64,000 bases of DNA from Heterohyrax brucei (lineage: Eukaryota > Chordata > Mammalia > Hyracoidea > Procaviidae). The translations under genes and the position numbers were made by a program. This document shows positions 46,446-58,218 of this stretch, piece by piece. Each line of letters begins with the position of its first letter. The first letter of the stretch is position 1. The notes beneath the pieces were generated by a model. The model had not been told where the DNA came from. It searched no databases and saw nothing but the letters and a program-made list of their open reading frames with translations. Location: contig CM053141.1 in the NCBI GenBank assembly GCA_028571685.1, forward strand, positions 133,328,833 through 133,392,832. The letters are read 5' to 3'.

Positions 46446-46612
46446 CTGGAAACCCTGATCGTGTAGTGGTTAAGTGCTATGTCTGCTACTCAAAAGGTTA
46501 GCAATTCAAATCCACCAGGCATTCCCTGGAAACTCTATTGAGTAGTTCTACTCTGTCCTATAGGGTTGCTATGAGTCAGAATCAACTTGACAGCAGTGGG
46601 TTTTTTCTTTTT
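46446..46612 (+). repeat. AfroSINE
   Basis: 'tggaaaccctgatcgtgtag' ... 'gcaattcaaatccaccaggc' ... 'cttgacagcagtgggttttt'. Complete and well preserved. Confidence 0.93.
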
Positions 46613-46994
46613 CCTAAACATGCTGTGTTGTATTCTTTTTAGTGTTTTTAACCACATGTGATAAATGCACATCTTTTGTTTAATACCCTGTGTTAAAATT
46701 ATACTACCCCCATCAAGCTCTAAATGATATTGTTGATAGACTACAACCTAGCCATTCTTTTTAAATATTTTTGTCAAAGTGAGATCAGTAAATTTCCTAA
46801 TAGTATTGCTAGTGTTATGGCAAAAACTAGTTGTCACCTGCTCCCAACTTACCCTGTTCCCTGCTCCCACTGCCCTGAAACAGCCACTGGCTTTTCCTCC
46901 AGATGTTTTCTCTAGTATTCTGGGTTTCTCAATTATATGCAGTTTCGGACGGTATCCTGTTATCATCTGCATTCTACTGAAAATAATGGTAGCC

Positions 46995-47225
46995 AACACA
47001 AAGCACCTATTACATAGCAGACAATATTCCATGATGCTTTATGTATACTACCTTTTAATCTTCACAGTGATCTACACAGTAAATACTATCATTCAAATTT
47101 TGCAGATTGGAAATTGAGACAGAGAGGTTCTCTATCTGATCCAAAGTTATACAGTAAAAATGATAATATATTGTAGAGCTAAGATTTGAATTCAGGCAGG
47201 CTGGATCCAAAATCCACATTCTTCA
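46995..47225 (-). repeat. MIR SINE
   Basis: 'ttttaatcttcacagtgatc', 'ttttgcagattggaaattga', 'aagatttgaattcaggcagg' follow the reversed MIR order. Confidence 0.7.
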
Positions 47226-47706
47226 CAGTGACAATTTTATCTAGCTGTACTGTAGCGACCCAACGCCCTGCTCTTCAACACACATACGCCTATTTCCTTT
47301 ATCCTCATCATCTCAATTTAGTTATATCACTCTTTTTGAGTAAACCATTATTCAGTATTTATTATTATTAGGACCATATACATATTAACCACAGCTGATC
47401 TGTGTAGCACACTGTATGTTGCATTTCCATTCCCATGTAACTTTAGGAATACTGTGATCTTTCAGTTTTCAGTTCATTTCTAAACAGTCTGCTGAGTCCC
47501 AAGTTGTCTTTTCGTGCATTCAGACGAATCTAGTAATCTGTGTTTCACCCTGTTTGTGGAGACACCCTCTCTTCTGCCCCAGTCATCTGAACTGTTGCAA
47601 TCAGGTGCTGCTACACAGCTGTCATCCTGGCATTTCCCATCTGCATTATGCTGGAAATTCTCTTTGCTTCTCTCCTATGTTAGAGCCCTGTTGCCTGAAT
47701 TTTTCT

Positions 47707-47722
47707 GGGGTGGGTGGGTGGG
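47707..47722 (+). other. G-quadruplex motif
   Basis: GGGGTGGGTGGGTGGG: four G-tracts separated by single T loops, the layout of the most stable parallel quadruplexes. It is followed by GGTT repeats to about 47738 and is on the sense strand, so it would be present in the pre-mRNA. Confidence 0.85.
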
Positions 47723-47779
47723 TTGGTTGGTTGGTTTTGTTTGTTCTCTTGTTTTGGTAAGCACATCCTCCCACTCTAC

Positions 47780-48460
47780 GTAGATAAATACTTGCTAAAA
47801 TTTTGAGACCTCACATGTCTGAAAATATCTTCAATTAACCTATAGTGAATTGGAAATGGTTTCCTGAGTACAGAATGCTAGGTGGAAAATTATTTTCCTT
47901 CAGAATCTTGAGCGCGTGTTTAAATTTTTTGTTTTCGTTGTGTTTGTTGAGAGCCCGCATTCCACTTTGCTGATCCTTTGACACTTCTGTGATTTTTTTC
48001 TTTTAGCCTCAGTACTTGATTTTTTGATTGTTTGCCATTATGTGGATTGTTTTCTGTTCCTTGGGTACAGATACTCAGTAGGCTTTTTCAGTCTGAAGAC
48101 TTATATTCTTTACTTCGTAGAAATATTTTTACACAATTTCTTTGAAGATTTTCTACCTGGCAATTTCTGTGTTCAATATTTTTGGAAATCCTGTTGTTCT
48201 AATGTTGGACCTACTGAGTGTCCTTAGATTTTTTTTTTTTAATTTTCTACTCTCTGTCTGTACTTTGCCTTTTCTAGTTCTGCTTTCCATATTATTTACT
48301 GAACCTTATCTTCCAACTTTTCTACTTTTTTTAAAATTTCTACTGTAATCAGATCATTTTCCAGTAGAACTTTGTTATTCTTGCTTTTCTCTTTGTTCAT
48401 TTTTATAGCATTATATGTGGATATGTTACTATTTAGAATTTTTACAATCAAAGATAAAAG
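47780..48460. mobile_element. Old LINE-like repeat, degraded
   Basis: 'ttttgagacctcacatgtct', 'aaaattattttccttcagaa', 'gttctaatgttggacctact' resemble an old L1-associated mammalian repeat that I recall. T-rich and strongly diverged. Confidence 0.4.
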
Positions 48461-50655
48461 TGTATGTTTTTCTTTTTTACAAAAAATGTGACACTACTCG
48501 CAGTTTTGAGTTCTTGCTGTTTCTTTTTTATCTAACGTTAGAAGTTTATTTTTTAGTGCAAAGATAATTACTTCATTCTTTTTCAGTTTCTTGATTACAG
48601 ATATCACATAGTACATATTTCACAATTACATATTTTGTTGTACAGATACTATACTTTGTTTTTATTGACATTCTAGTCGTAATGACTTCTACTAGGTCTG
48701 TATTTTATAAGATTAACCATTTGTAATAGGAACTGTAAATATTTTTCTCAGTTTTTTGTAATATACTTTTTGAAGTTCTCATCATCTCCATGTCTATTTC
48801 CTTTGACTTCTTTTTTCTCTATTTCTTTTGCTCTCTGTATTTCACAGTAAGGCTTTCATCAAATGTGTGCTAATCCCAAACATTTTCTCCATGTTTTAAA
48901 AAACAAGACATTAAAGCTAACTAGAAGCCTTAACACTATGTGTGCGGCTTGTTGACTGGTAGACTGTACTGAATATAGATTGCTGAGCTCTAGACTTTTT
49001 GTTGGAAGGCACACTAGTTGTATTTATAAGTCTTTGCTCTTAGACTGATCAGTTCCTCGAGGTAAGGAAGCTCTAATCTTCCGCTGAGCCCATAAATCTG
49101 ATTACCAGCAATCTGGAGATGGCGTGTGAATCGTATTGCATGGGGAAAATTTCCTTCAATTTGACAACCACTGCCTCCATTAGCTGAATCCAGAGTCTCT
49201 CTGGTTCTCTGCTTGCAGCAAGTAACCTCCTGTCGTCTTCCAATTGAGAGAAAGAGACAGTCACCTGGCTACATTGATCGCGGAGTTAGTCTGGCATACA
49301 AACTACTATCAAAAATTTCTTAAATGGTATTATTTTCAGCACCCACACAGCATCCACTATTACCTTCAGCAGAGCATGGTACTTCTGATTCATGTGTCAC
49401 AGTGCAAATCAGTTTGTTGGGTTTCTTAACAGTAGATTAAGGTTTCTGATTTTTCTGCTGTGCTAAATCAGTTCTACACGTCCATCTATCGTCTAGTTTC
49501 TGAAATATTAGCATTTCATCTGTTGTCACCTCCTCTCCCATTTCCTTCATGCATATACATATATGACTTTTTACATCCATTTCAATGTTGTTTTCAAAGA
49601 AAGAGGTGATAAGTTTGTGTATTCTACCCAACATGTTTAATTGGAAATCCCTAGAATGTCTTTTGACCAACCGGGTTTTTTAGTCGTCTACCCTCTTCCC
49701 CTTCTGTTTCTTGCCTGTAGACAATACACTCAAGTTCTACTCAAGAAACAAGAATTACGATATTCAGGCGTTGATGATGAACACGTACTTACTAGAGCAT
49801 GAAATAGACTACACTGTCTTTGTTTAAAAAAGCAAAAAATGTGATTTTGAGGCTATGAAACTGTAGTTAGGGTTCTCAGGTATCCAGATATATTAGTGAA
49901 GACCGTAACCGCAGGTGTGTTTTTCTCTGGCATAGCCCCAGGAAGGCATTTAGTAATAGGTATGCTTGCCCACCTTCAACAGATCATTCATCTCCGGAAA
50001 TTTTTGTACACAAAATGGGACTTGCATCTTGTGACAACGAGTGCATTTTATCAGAGCAATATTTCCTTAAAAATCAAAGCCATTTCAAGATTTGAGTTTG
50101 TACTCCTTTCTACAGATTTACTAGATATCAATTATTGAAGGGAAAACATTTTTACTCCTTAGTTTCTTTTCTTACTGATTTGCCTACTCCTTGTCCTCCA
50201 GCACACAACCACTCACTAATCACACCACCAAAGATGAAGTATTTGCCTTTAAGCTTCTAAGCCTGAGGCTTATTGGAGAAGAAAAAGTTTCATCGCTGAA
50301 ACCATGTAGACATAATTTAAATGTCTCTTATTTCCACTTGACTAGCAGTTCTATACTTCACGTGTTCTTTCCTAATAGTTGAATGCCTGGATTCCAGTCA
50401 GTAAGATTGAGAAATTTCTTCCAGAATCTAACTAAAAAATATACAGCAAGTATGTATTATTACATGACAATCACTTTTATTGTTTAAAAGTGGCTTATGT
50501 GAAAAGAAAGTAATTTGCCTGGTGGAATAAAATATACTTCCGTGTGGTTTGTGTGAGGATAATTTCCATTTTTGATGAGCTGTTTAGTGGTGTTGTCATC
50601 TTGTAACTTGACCGTAGTTTTATCTAATTTTGGCCTTGTGGTTTTCTCTTCCTAG

Positions 50656-50661
50656 GCATAG
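50656..50661 (+). CDS. SNCAIP: SNCAIP terminal coding exon (Ala + stop)
   Basis: The acceptor GTTTTCTCTTCCTAG ends at 50655. The exon opens GCA TAG, giving one Ala and the stop in phase 0 after ...KGKNKT. This matches the human C-terminus KNKAA, with Thr for the first Ala. The coding part is therefore only six bases; the rest of the exon is 3' UTR. Confidence 0.9.
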   Translation, partial: A

Positions 50662-51240
50662 TGACATCAATAGAGAAATGAAGAAATCCCACAACGTAAA
50701 GCATATTGCTGAGCCAGAATCAAAAGAACTCTTCTTGTAAATCACTTTTTTATTATCACTCACCGCTGCCCTTTGGACACTAGTGGACATTTCGTGGACT
50801 ACACTTTCTGGAAAGAAAACCATGAGAACAAACCCTCACCAGCAGAACAGAATATCAGGATGCCTTAAATTTATAATAGTAGACTATATGAAAAACATTT
50901 TTGGATGACAGCTGTGTATATAACCTGTTTTTATAGAGATACTGTTTAAAGGCATGATTGGGCAAATGCGGTTTTGTTGTTGTTGTTTTATTTTAAGATT
51001 GCATTGATTTAACTGACTCACAAGACGTTGAGAAGCCACTAACACCATTTGCATTTCATCAGTTGCATGAGTCTTTGCTAATGTTGGTTCATCTTCCCTT
51101 TCCCCATAATATGGGCAATTTTGGCCCAGCTCCTCAATGAAACAAGGTCACTGGTGTTGTTCTCTGTCAAGAGTGTTTTTTCTGTCCTTTCTACTTTTTG
51201 TACAAAGGAAATAAAATGTGTTTAACAGCCATCTGTAATC
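50662..51240 (+). other. SNCAIP: SNCAIP 3' UTR
   Basis: Non-coding remainder of the terminal exon, free of recognisable repeats, which is consistent with a conserved UTR. It contains a GTTGTTGTTGTTTTATTTT stretch near 50975. The 3' limit is inferred from the polyadenylation signal at 51210-51215; the second signal would extend it by about 50 bases. Confidence 0.75.
51210..51215 (+). terminator. SNCAIP: Polyadenylation signal
   Basis: AATAAA about 550 bases after the stop, in the context 'tacaaaggaaataaaatgtg'. The likely main signal. Confidence 0.75.
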
Positions 51241-51258
51241 TTAGGGCAACTACTTTTT

Positions 51259-51264
51259 AATAAA
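51259..51264 (+). terminator. SNCAIP: Second polyadenylation signal
   Basis: AATAAA followed by a T/GT-rich stretch ('tttttgatgttctgatttct'), so possibly the distal of two tandem sites. Confidence 0.55.
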
Positions 51265-51929
51265 TTTTTGATGTTCTGATTTCTAAGGGATTTTGAGAGT
51301 ATTGTGATTGCTGATATTTCATTTTGGGAACAAACTGGCCGATTTAGGTATTTTCCCATAGGGATCAAATAAAACAGTCTTGTTTTCATTAAGTACTAAA
51401 GGATTAGACAAGCATATAAAGTAAGTCAGTTCCTTCTGCCTTCTCAAATCACAGCAGTGACATGGGAAAATAATGGTGACTAAGGATTTAGCCCCTTCTT
51501 GCGCCACTTTCTCTCCTCTAACACTTCTGAGGCCTGTCTAATCCCTTCAATAGACAGTGTGGAGCCTGAGTTCCTAACAGCCTTGTTGATGCAGCTCTTT
51601 CGATCCATTTAAGCTGTGAGTTCCAGGAGTTTTTCATCCAATCATGTAAAAATATAATTCTGTTGAAACTTCAAGAGTTTTATTTTCAAAGGGTTGGCAT
51701 GACCTGTAAGAGGCTTGTCAAGTTTTAGTCTGAAAGTAGAATGTATTTATACCAGTAGGAGGGAGCACAGTACACTATTAGCAGTCACCACCAATGTTAT
51801 TGCACTCGCATGTGGGCCATCTGTACCCCTGGTGGACAAATAGACCAAAGGACTGAATTAGGAGGTAAGATTGCATAGGTAAATCACCTGACAAACTCGG
51901 GCTTGCTGAGATACAGTCAGATATAGAAT

Positions 51930-52100
51930 AAGGTGCTAACATTTGAGTGTCTCAATATACAAGGCACTGGTAGGTGGAGATACTACAACTCTCATTTATT
52001 ATAGATTAGAAAGTTAAACTTTAGAAATGTTGAGTCCTATATTCAAGGCAACACTAAAATAGCAGAATTAGATTTTAGTAGGACAAGTTGGCTCATTGTA
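51930..52100 (-). repeat. MIR SINE, degraded
   Basis: 'gatactacaactctcattta' and 'gagtcctatattcaaggcaa' in the reversed MIR arrangement. Confidence 0.45.
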
Positions 52101-52263
52101 TCTACCACTCCATACTATCTCCTTATTATACTGAGTGCTGGACTAGCACACAGGAAACATGAGGTTGGTGTTGGCTCTATTTCTGGACAACTCTTTGCTC
52201 TTGGGCAGGAGACACTACTTTGTTGAGAAATCTGGAAAATGGGGAGACTGGCCTACATACAGA

Positions 52264-52470
52264 GTCACTTGATGATGTGAATGGTTAATGTTCTCTGCTG
52301 CTACCTGAAAGTTTGAAGGCTCGGGTCTACCCAGAGGTGCCTAGGAAGAAAGGCCTGGTGATCAATTTCCAAAAAACCTTGAAAGCCATATTGAGCACAG
52401 TTTTGCTGTGACACATATGGGGCTGCCATAAGTTGGAACAGACTTGATGACAACTGGCTGACTGGCTTGG
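52264..52470 (+). repeat. AfroSINE, 'gagcacag' subfamily
   Basis: 'gtctacccagaggtgcctag', 'gaaaggcctggtgatcaatt', 'ttgagcacagttttgctgtg', 'cttgatgacaactgg'. Confidence 0.85.
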
Positions 52471-54247
52471 CCTATATACACAGGTAGGAGGTTTATTCCA
52501 ACCAACTTATAAAGCAGCAAGTCTTTGAGTCTCAGCCAGTGTGCTCTGTTCTCGTTCAGGTCCTCTGAGCTCTTTCTGTTAGAGGTGGATGCTGTGTGTG
52601 GTTCTGCGTTTCTCTCGTTGTCTTTGAATGAGACGCCCTAGCTGTAATGTTGGTCCCTTGCTCTTTTGTGCTTCCCCACTTTTTACTTCTCTGTGCTGTT
52701 GCCTGAAATTGTAACACAGCATATAAGGCAAGCACGTGTGAGATGTCAGTTCCTGCTTTCTGCTTGATGCCAAGATGTCACCAGAATCACCAGTGAGCCA
52801 GCCTTTGTAGCTTTAACCTCAGAATGGGGCCTGCAAAGGAAGGGGCCCCCGAAAGTGCTTGCTGCCCCTCTCACAAGGTCCCAGTTTTGTCCTTAGACTG
52901 TGCTTTTAAATTTGAAATTGAAGGGGTCGGAGATTCTGCAGAGATTTTATGAGTCAGACAGTGAATTCCCAGTTAAATATAGCAGAAAATTTTTTAAGAG
53001 TTTGAAAGAGAGAAATGCTACCTCTGTCAAGAAAACTCTTGGTGACTCCATTATTTATTGCCACTGTGATTTTGAATACAGATATGTCTGTACCAGGTAC
53101 AGACAGTAAAGCTAAAAAAGGGAAAATAGAACAGATTCAAAGCAGCTAGTAGGCAAGACAGTGTATTCTATGTTTAATACTCTCACTGGGATGTTTAAAA
53201 AGCAGCCCCTTAAATCACATACACACATACCCTTCCTGTCCAAGACCTTATAAAATGGAAAAATTATATTTGCTTGAATTTAGTAGAAAGGATGTTTCTC
53301 TGACTACAGTCTTGGTTTTGTGCAGAAGTTTTTAAGTGGGAGAGAAAAAGGCTTTTATTTCTATATAGAAATCAAGAAGACACATTTACACGTTAGAGAA
53401 AAAGTGTGTGTTTCCTTGTAAGCAGAGCTTTGGGTCCCCTGCTAACTCCCTCCCGTGGGGCCAGTAAAATGAGTGGAGCTCTATCCGCATGCCTAATCAC
53501 ATACAACAGAGCAGGAAACTCAGTCCCCTTGTAAAAACTGCCACAACATCTGTCAGCGTCTTATAAAGGCTGGCATCTTTTATGTCACCAAAGGGACTTG
53601 TATAGCCAAAGTTCAACACATCAAATTAAGAATGCTTCTTGGAAAAGATAACACAGGGACCAAACCCTCACTGCTCTGAAAGGGCTGAATTCCCATTATT
53701 TTCAAAAAACATAGAACTCTAATAAGAGAATTCTAGATAAGTGTAGTGGTGGTGAGGATGGGGAAGAGTAGTTCCATAACAGATACTTGAGAATTTTGTT
53801 CTTAAAGTGAATAGTCAAAAACGATATACTAGACAGTACAGGTTAGAAGAAATAACATTGAAATGTACATAAGTCTCTGAAAAGATTTTCTGAGATGATA
53901 ATGGGTTAAATCTTGTTGTTTTTTTTTTGTTCAGCAGCCCACCTATATGCTTTGTGTTGAATTGATTAAGAATAAGGAATTCATTACAAAAGGGTTGTAC
54001 ATTTCCTCCTGTAAAAATGAATTTCATGCTGTCTGCTGCCCTTAACTCTCGTTGGCTAATAGGACTGCCGCTATGTCCTGTGGTGTCTCTGCTATTATTT
54101 CCCTTTGTTCTTTAATGATTGCGTAGTTGTGTGTAATTTTCAAGTGCTTGTTTCCTATCTCCTAATAAGACTGCAAGTTTGTTGATGGCAGCAGCGTCTT
54201 TCCGTCACCGCTCATGTATGTCAGGTAAATGGTGTCCAGAAAATATG

Positions 54248-54425
54248 TAAAGGAACCTTAGTGGCCCAGCTGCTAACAGCAAGATCAGCAGTTTGAACTC
54301 CTTGACGTTCCACAAGAGAAAGATGAAGCAGTCTGCTTACATAAAGGTTACAGTCTTGGAAATGCAATGGGGAAGTTCAGTCCTGTCCTGTAGGGCCATT
54401 ATATGTCAAAGTTCACTCCTGGGCA
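54248..54425 (+). repeat. AfroSINE, degraded
   Basis: 'aaaggaaccttagtggccca', 'cataaaggttacagtcttgg', 'gtcctgtcctgtagggccat'. It abuts the RTE fragment that follows. Confidence 0.75.
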
Positions 54426-54427
54426 AT

Positions 54428-55060
54428 GTCGTCGTTCTTGTTAGATGCAGTCAAGTTGGTTCCAACTCCTGGTGACCGTATGCATGACAGAAGGAGACAT
54501 TGCCAGGTCCTGCACCACCCTTAGAATCACCGTTACCCTCGAGCTCATTGTTCCAGCCAGTGTGTCCATCCTGTTTGTGGACAGTCTTGTTTTTCCATGA
54601 CCCTCTAATTTACCAGTCATGGTGTCATTGTCCAGTGATAATACATCCAACGTACGTGAGATCAAGTCAAACCATCCTCACTTTGAAGGTGCATTCCAGC
54701 TATACTTCTTACAAGACAGATTTGTTATTTCTTCTGGCAGTTCCTGATGTATTCAGTATTCTTCACCAACACCATAATTCAATGGTGCTGTAATTCAAAG
54801 GTGCCAATTCTTCTGCCAGTCTTCTTTAGACTTCCTTATTGTCCAGAATTTGCATGCATATAAGGTTGAAAATACTGTGACTTGGGTCAGGCATACCTTA
54901 GGCCTCAGAGCAATATTTTTGCTTTTTAATATTTTAAAATACTTTAATACTTTGAAATAGATTTTAAAACTTTAAAGGTCTGCACAATGCAGTGAGTCAT
55001 TTGATTTCTTGATTGCTGCTTACATGGGCGTTGATTGTAGATCCATGTAAATGTATATTT
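54428..55060 (-). mobile_element. RTE-type LINE fragment (3' end)
   Basis: Same family as 16355-16925: 'gtcaagttggttccaactcc tggtgaccg', 'cattgccaggtcctgcacca', 'gtattcttcaccaacaccat', 'ttgcatgcatataaggttga', 'tcatttgatttcttgattgc' in the same order. It codes on the minus strand with many disruptions. Confidence 0.7.
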
Positions 55061-55084
55061 ACATGTTTTTTGAACATCTTTATC

Positions 55085-55235
55085 TCAATCTCTTCTCATT
55101 CTTTCTCCAGTCTTTTCCACTTTTTCTTCCTCCTCCTTTTTTCTCACTTATTCCATCTCCTATCCCCTTTTCCTTTCTTCCTCCATCTTTCCCTCATATT
55201 CCATCCCTTTGTTTTCTCTCTCTGCCTTCAGTTCC
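55085..55235 (+). repeat. Polypyrimidine tract
   Basis: About 150 bases that are almost entirely C and T (runs such as 'ttcctcctccttttttctc'). The open frames across it are composition artefacts. Confidence 0.85.
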
Positions 55236-55389
55236 CAAGGTCTTGATGCCCTTTGTACAAGGTCTTCCTTGAAGAAGCTAGGCGAAGGGACTGCAGAATT
55301 ATAGGAATGTGCTGGGCCCAGACTGACTACTAAATCCCCCTCCTGTCTTGCCTCAGCTTCCAACCTATTCTGTTCAGGTTCGGATCCCT

Positions 55390-55610
55390 AGTGAGAAGCT
55401 GCATCTCTAACAAATCCCCAGATGATGCTAATGATGCTGGTTAGGGACTAATTCTGAGAACCACTGCCAGAGCAATGGTTCATGAAATTTATTATACATA
55501 AGAACCACGTGGGGATCTTTTTAAAATGTAGATACTGATTCAGTATGCCTGGGATGAAAATGCAAATTCTTAGTAGGCATTTGAACCAGAACAAACTAGT
55601 TTGAAGTCCT
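55390..55610. mobile_element. hAT fossils (MER5-like), two pieces
   Basis: 'tctctaacaaatccccagat gatgctaatgatgctggtt' and 'ctgagaaccactgcc' match the end of a MER5-type element; a second piece follows ('aagaaccacgtggggatctt', 'gattcagtatgcctggg'). Confidence 0.65.
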
Positions 55611-55819
55611 TCTTTTTACCAGAGCAATGAATTAAAACAAGCATCTTTCTACATGGCATTGTATTCAACAAGTGCCAAGTGTAAGGCACTGTGCTAAGCC
55701 CGCTACTCAAATACAGACCTGAAAGTTGGCATCAACCACAGCAGAGGCTTCTGAGAAATGGTAAGTCTACCGAAGTATGTGTTTAGAAAGACTTGTATTA
55801 AAAAGTATTTTAATAGCAC

Positions 55820-55990
55820 TGAGTCTCCAATTTTGCTGTATATTAGGATCACCTGGGAAGCTTTTAAAATCTGATGCTCAAGTTTCACACTACAACAAAT
55901 AAATCTCTGGTGGTAGAAACTAAGCATCAGTATTTACAGAAACTCCTCTAGGATTCCAGTGTACAACCAATTTTGCAACCAGTAAAAAAA
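55820..55990. mobile_element. hAT fossil (MER5-like)
   Basis: 'gctgtatattaggatcacct gggaagctttt' and 'ctgatgctcaagtttcacac' are typical of MER5-type elements. Confidence 0.6.
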
Positions 55991-56731
55991 ATAGTTTGAC
56001 AAAAAAAGATTCTGTCCTAGAGTAGATGGGGAAAATGGTGTATCTATCAAACTGTAGTAGAGTATGGAGAAGAAACCATCAGAAGTTTTAGTGGAGTATG
56101 TAGTTTGAGTATAGTTTGAAAAGCTAACCAATACTATAATTCCATGTGTGGGAAATAAAAAGCATGTGATTATAGAAAGTGAGGCTACTTTTATTCAGAG
56201 GGGATGAATAGAACAGAGGACAGTCATCTCTGAATACAGGATGGCGTCATCCTACTTCTGCGTTTAATTACTGTTGTGAAATATTTCTCTAAATTTCCTG
56301 AAGTGTATGTTTATAGACGTCAACTCCAGAAAGCTACCCACTGCTGGCAGTAGCATTACCAAGACAAAAGCACACCAAAGCAGACTTCCCAAACCAAGGG
56401 CACTTGATGCACACTAATTTTGAAGCTATGTCTGCTTGCCAGGGAACTTAATCTGTAGCACTGTATTAGCATTTTGATGTCTTGAAGAAGTTCCAGAGTA
56501 CAAAAGAAACTTGTTTAATTGTGTTTGGTGGTTCACTTATTTGTGAACTTGAGAACTGTCTTTTTAGAACACCTTTTTGGGCTTTGGGCTTTGACTCTCA
56601 GATCTGACTCGACAGCAATGGGCTTCGCTTTGTCGTCCTTGACAGTGGTTTTACTATCAGTTTGGGAAATGCTGAAATCCATTTTAGATCATTATTTGTA
56701 TATGGAATTTAGACTATTCTACTATCATGAG

Positions 56732-56890
56732 CGGAGACCCTGGTGGAATAGTGGTTAAGTGCCATGTCTGCTAACCAAAAAGTCAGCAGTTCAAGTCCAC
56801 CAGGCACTCTCTGGAAATTCTATGGGGCGGTTTTACTCTGTCCTACAGGATCACTGAGTCAGTTAGTTGCTATGGGTTTGGTTTTTCGTA
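56732..56890 (+). repeat. AfroSINE
   Basis: 'ggagaccctggtggaatagt' ... 'cagcagttcaagtccaccag' ... 'ttgctatgggtttggttttt'. Complete. Confidence 0.92.
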
Positions 56891-56899
56891 ACTATCCTG

Positions 56900-57080
56900 A
56901 GGAGTCCCTGGGTGGCACAAATGGTTAGTCACTCAGCTAACCGAAAGTTTGGAGTGGAGGCCCCATGGAAGAAATGCCTGTATCCATAAGATCAACCACT
57001 GAAAGTCCTGTGGAGCACAGTTCTACTCTGACTTCCGTGGGGTTGCCACAAGTCAGAATTAACTGAACAGAAACTGTTGT
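56900..57080 (+). repeat. AfroSINE, 'gagcacag' subfamily
   Basis: 'aggagtccctgggtggcaca' ... 'ctgtggagcacagttctact' ... 'attaactgaacagaaactgt'. Tandem with the preceding copy, ten bases apart, but of a different subfamily, so two separate insertions. Confidence 0.85.
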
Positions 57081-57996
57081 TTCTTTTCTTTTTCTTTTTC
57101 TTTTTTTTAACAAAGAACCAATATTAAACCAAAATGTGTGCCAGGGCAGAACTGTTTAATCAAAATTCAAAGAAATCTGGCCAAAATTATAGCCTATTTA
57201 AATACAGTTTTATTTGTTTGCCGCTGAAGTCAAGTTGATAATTAATATGGTAGCCTATGGTCATTACTGAAACATTCTATTTCCAGGGCACTTCCATAGC
57301 CTAAGGGCCCAGATGTAATACATCAGCCTTATTTTACTGCTGATATTTGAGCTATACCCCAAGACTCTATAGAAATATCTTCTCTGAACTATGGCTTTTA
57401 TCAAAAATCTGTATAAGAAACAGCCACATAGAAAACAGATTCTATATACTTTTTATAAAACTATTATTGAAACATCGTATGTTTAGAAAGCCAATGACTC
57501 TATAAGGGACTATGAAATAAGTTTCTCTTAGAATTAATACCAGGAAAATGCTTGTCTGTATGGAATAACTAGCATGCTTCTTTTTATTAGCTAATAAGAA
57601 CCTTTCATAACTTGTGTCTTGCCTGCCAGGAAAAGGTCAGAAATTAAGTTTGCATTCTATCCCCACAGTGATCCTTTGTATAATTTTTCCAGTACAGCTG
57701 TCTCCTACTCCATCCTCTCTTTGTTCTTCTTTTCCCTTTTTTAAATGGTTCTAACTCATCTGTATCTTCTATTATAAGCCACTCCTAGACCTTCTGAAAA
57801 TATGTAGGCTGAAATAAACAGAAAAATTCCAACCATTGCTGTTTTTCCTTGCCCCTTTACCTGCCAGAGCCTGCTGGTCCATTTCAATTAATTGATGTTG
57901 AAGACCCACACCAACTGTCTGTGAGTCAACACCGATTCAACATGTGGGACAATTGTTGCTCTCAAGTTGCTTATTGACTCTTCAGAACAAAGGAAA

Positions 57997-57997
<1 letters not shown>

Positions 57998-58029
<32 letters not shown>
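57998..58029. repeat. (CA)n microsatellite
   Basis: Sixteen CA units. Confidence 0.97.
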
Positions 58030-58031
<2 letters not shown>

Positions 58032-58218
58032 AAGTGCAGGACAAGGAACAGTTCATGTGGTGGAGGCTCACGGGATGATATAAAAGGAGGGAGAAATCAC
58101 TTGTGGTTTGGTTAAGGCCAGGCAGATGCTGTGTCAAGGGAGCATGTAAGTTTCTCATTCAATAAAGGCAGGAAAATGGACTCAGATACTTGAGTCACCA
58201 TGTAAGCTGACTGTCCAA

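Larger units (their letters stand above)
43830..50655 (+). other. SNCAIP: SNCAIP last intron, second part
   Basis: Contains an AfroSINE (44337-44545), a probable LTR (44950-45460), a CA repeat (45802-45826), an AfroSINE (46446-46612), MIR (46995-47225), a G-quadruplex motif (47707-47722) and an old LINE-like stretch (47780-48460). The stretch 48470-50640 shows no named repeat and no convincing exon. Confidence 0.85.
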
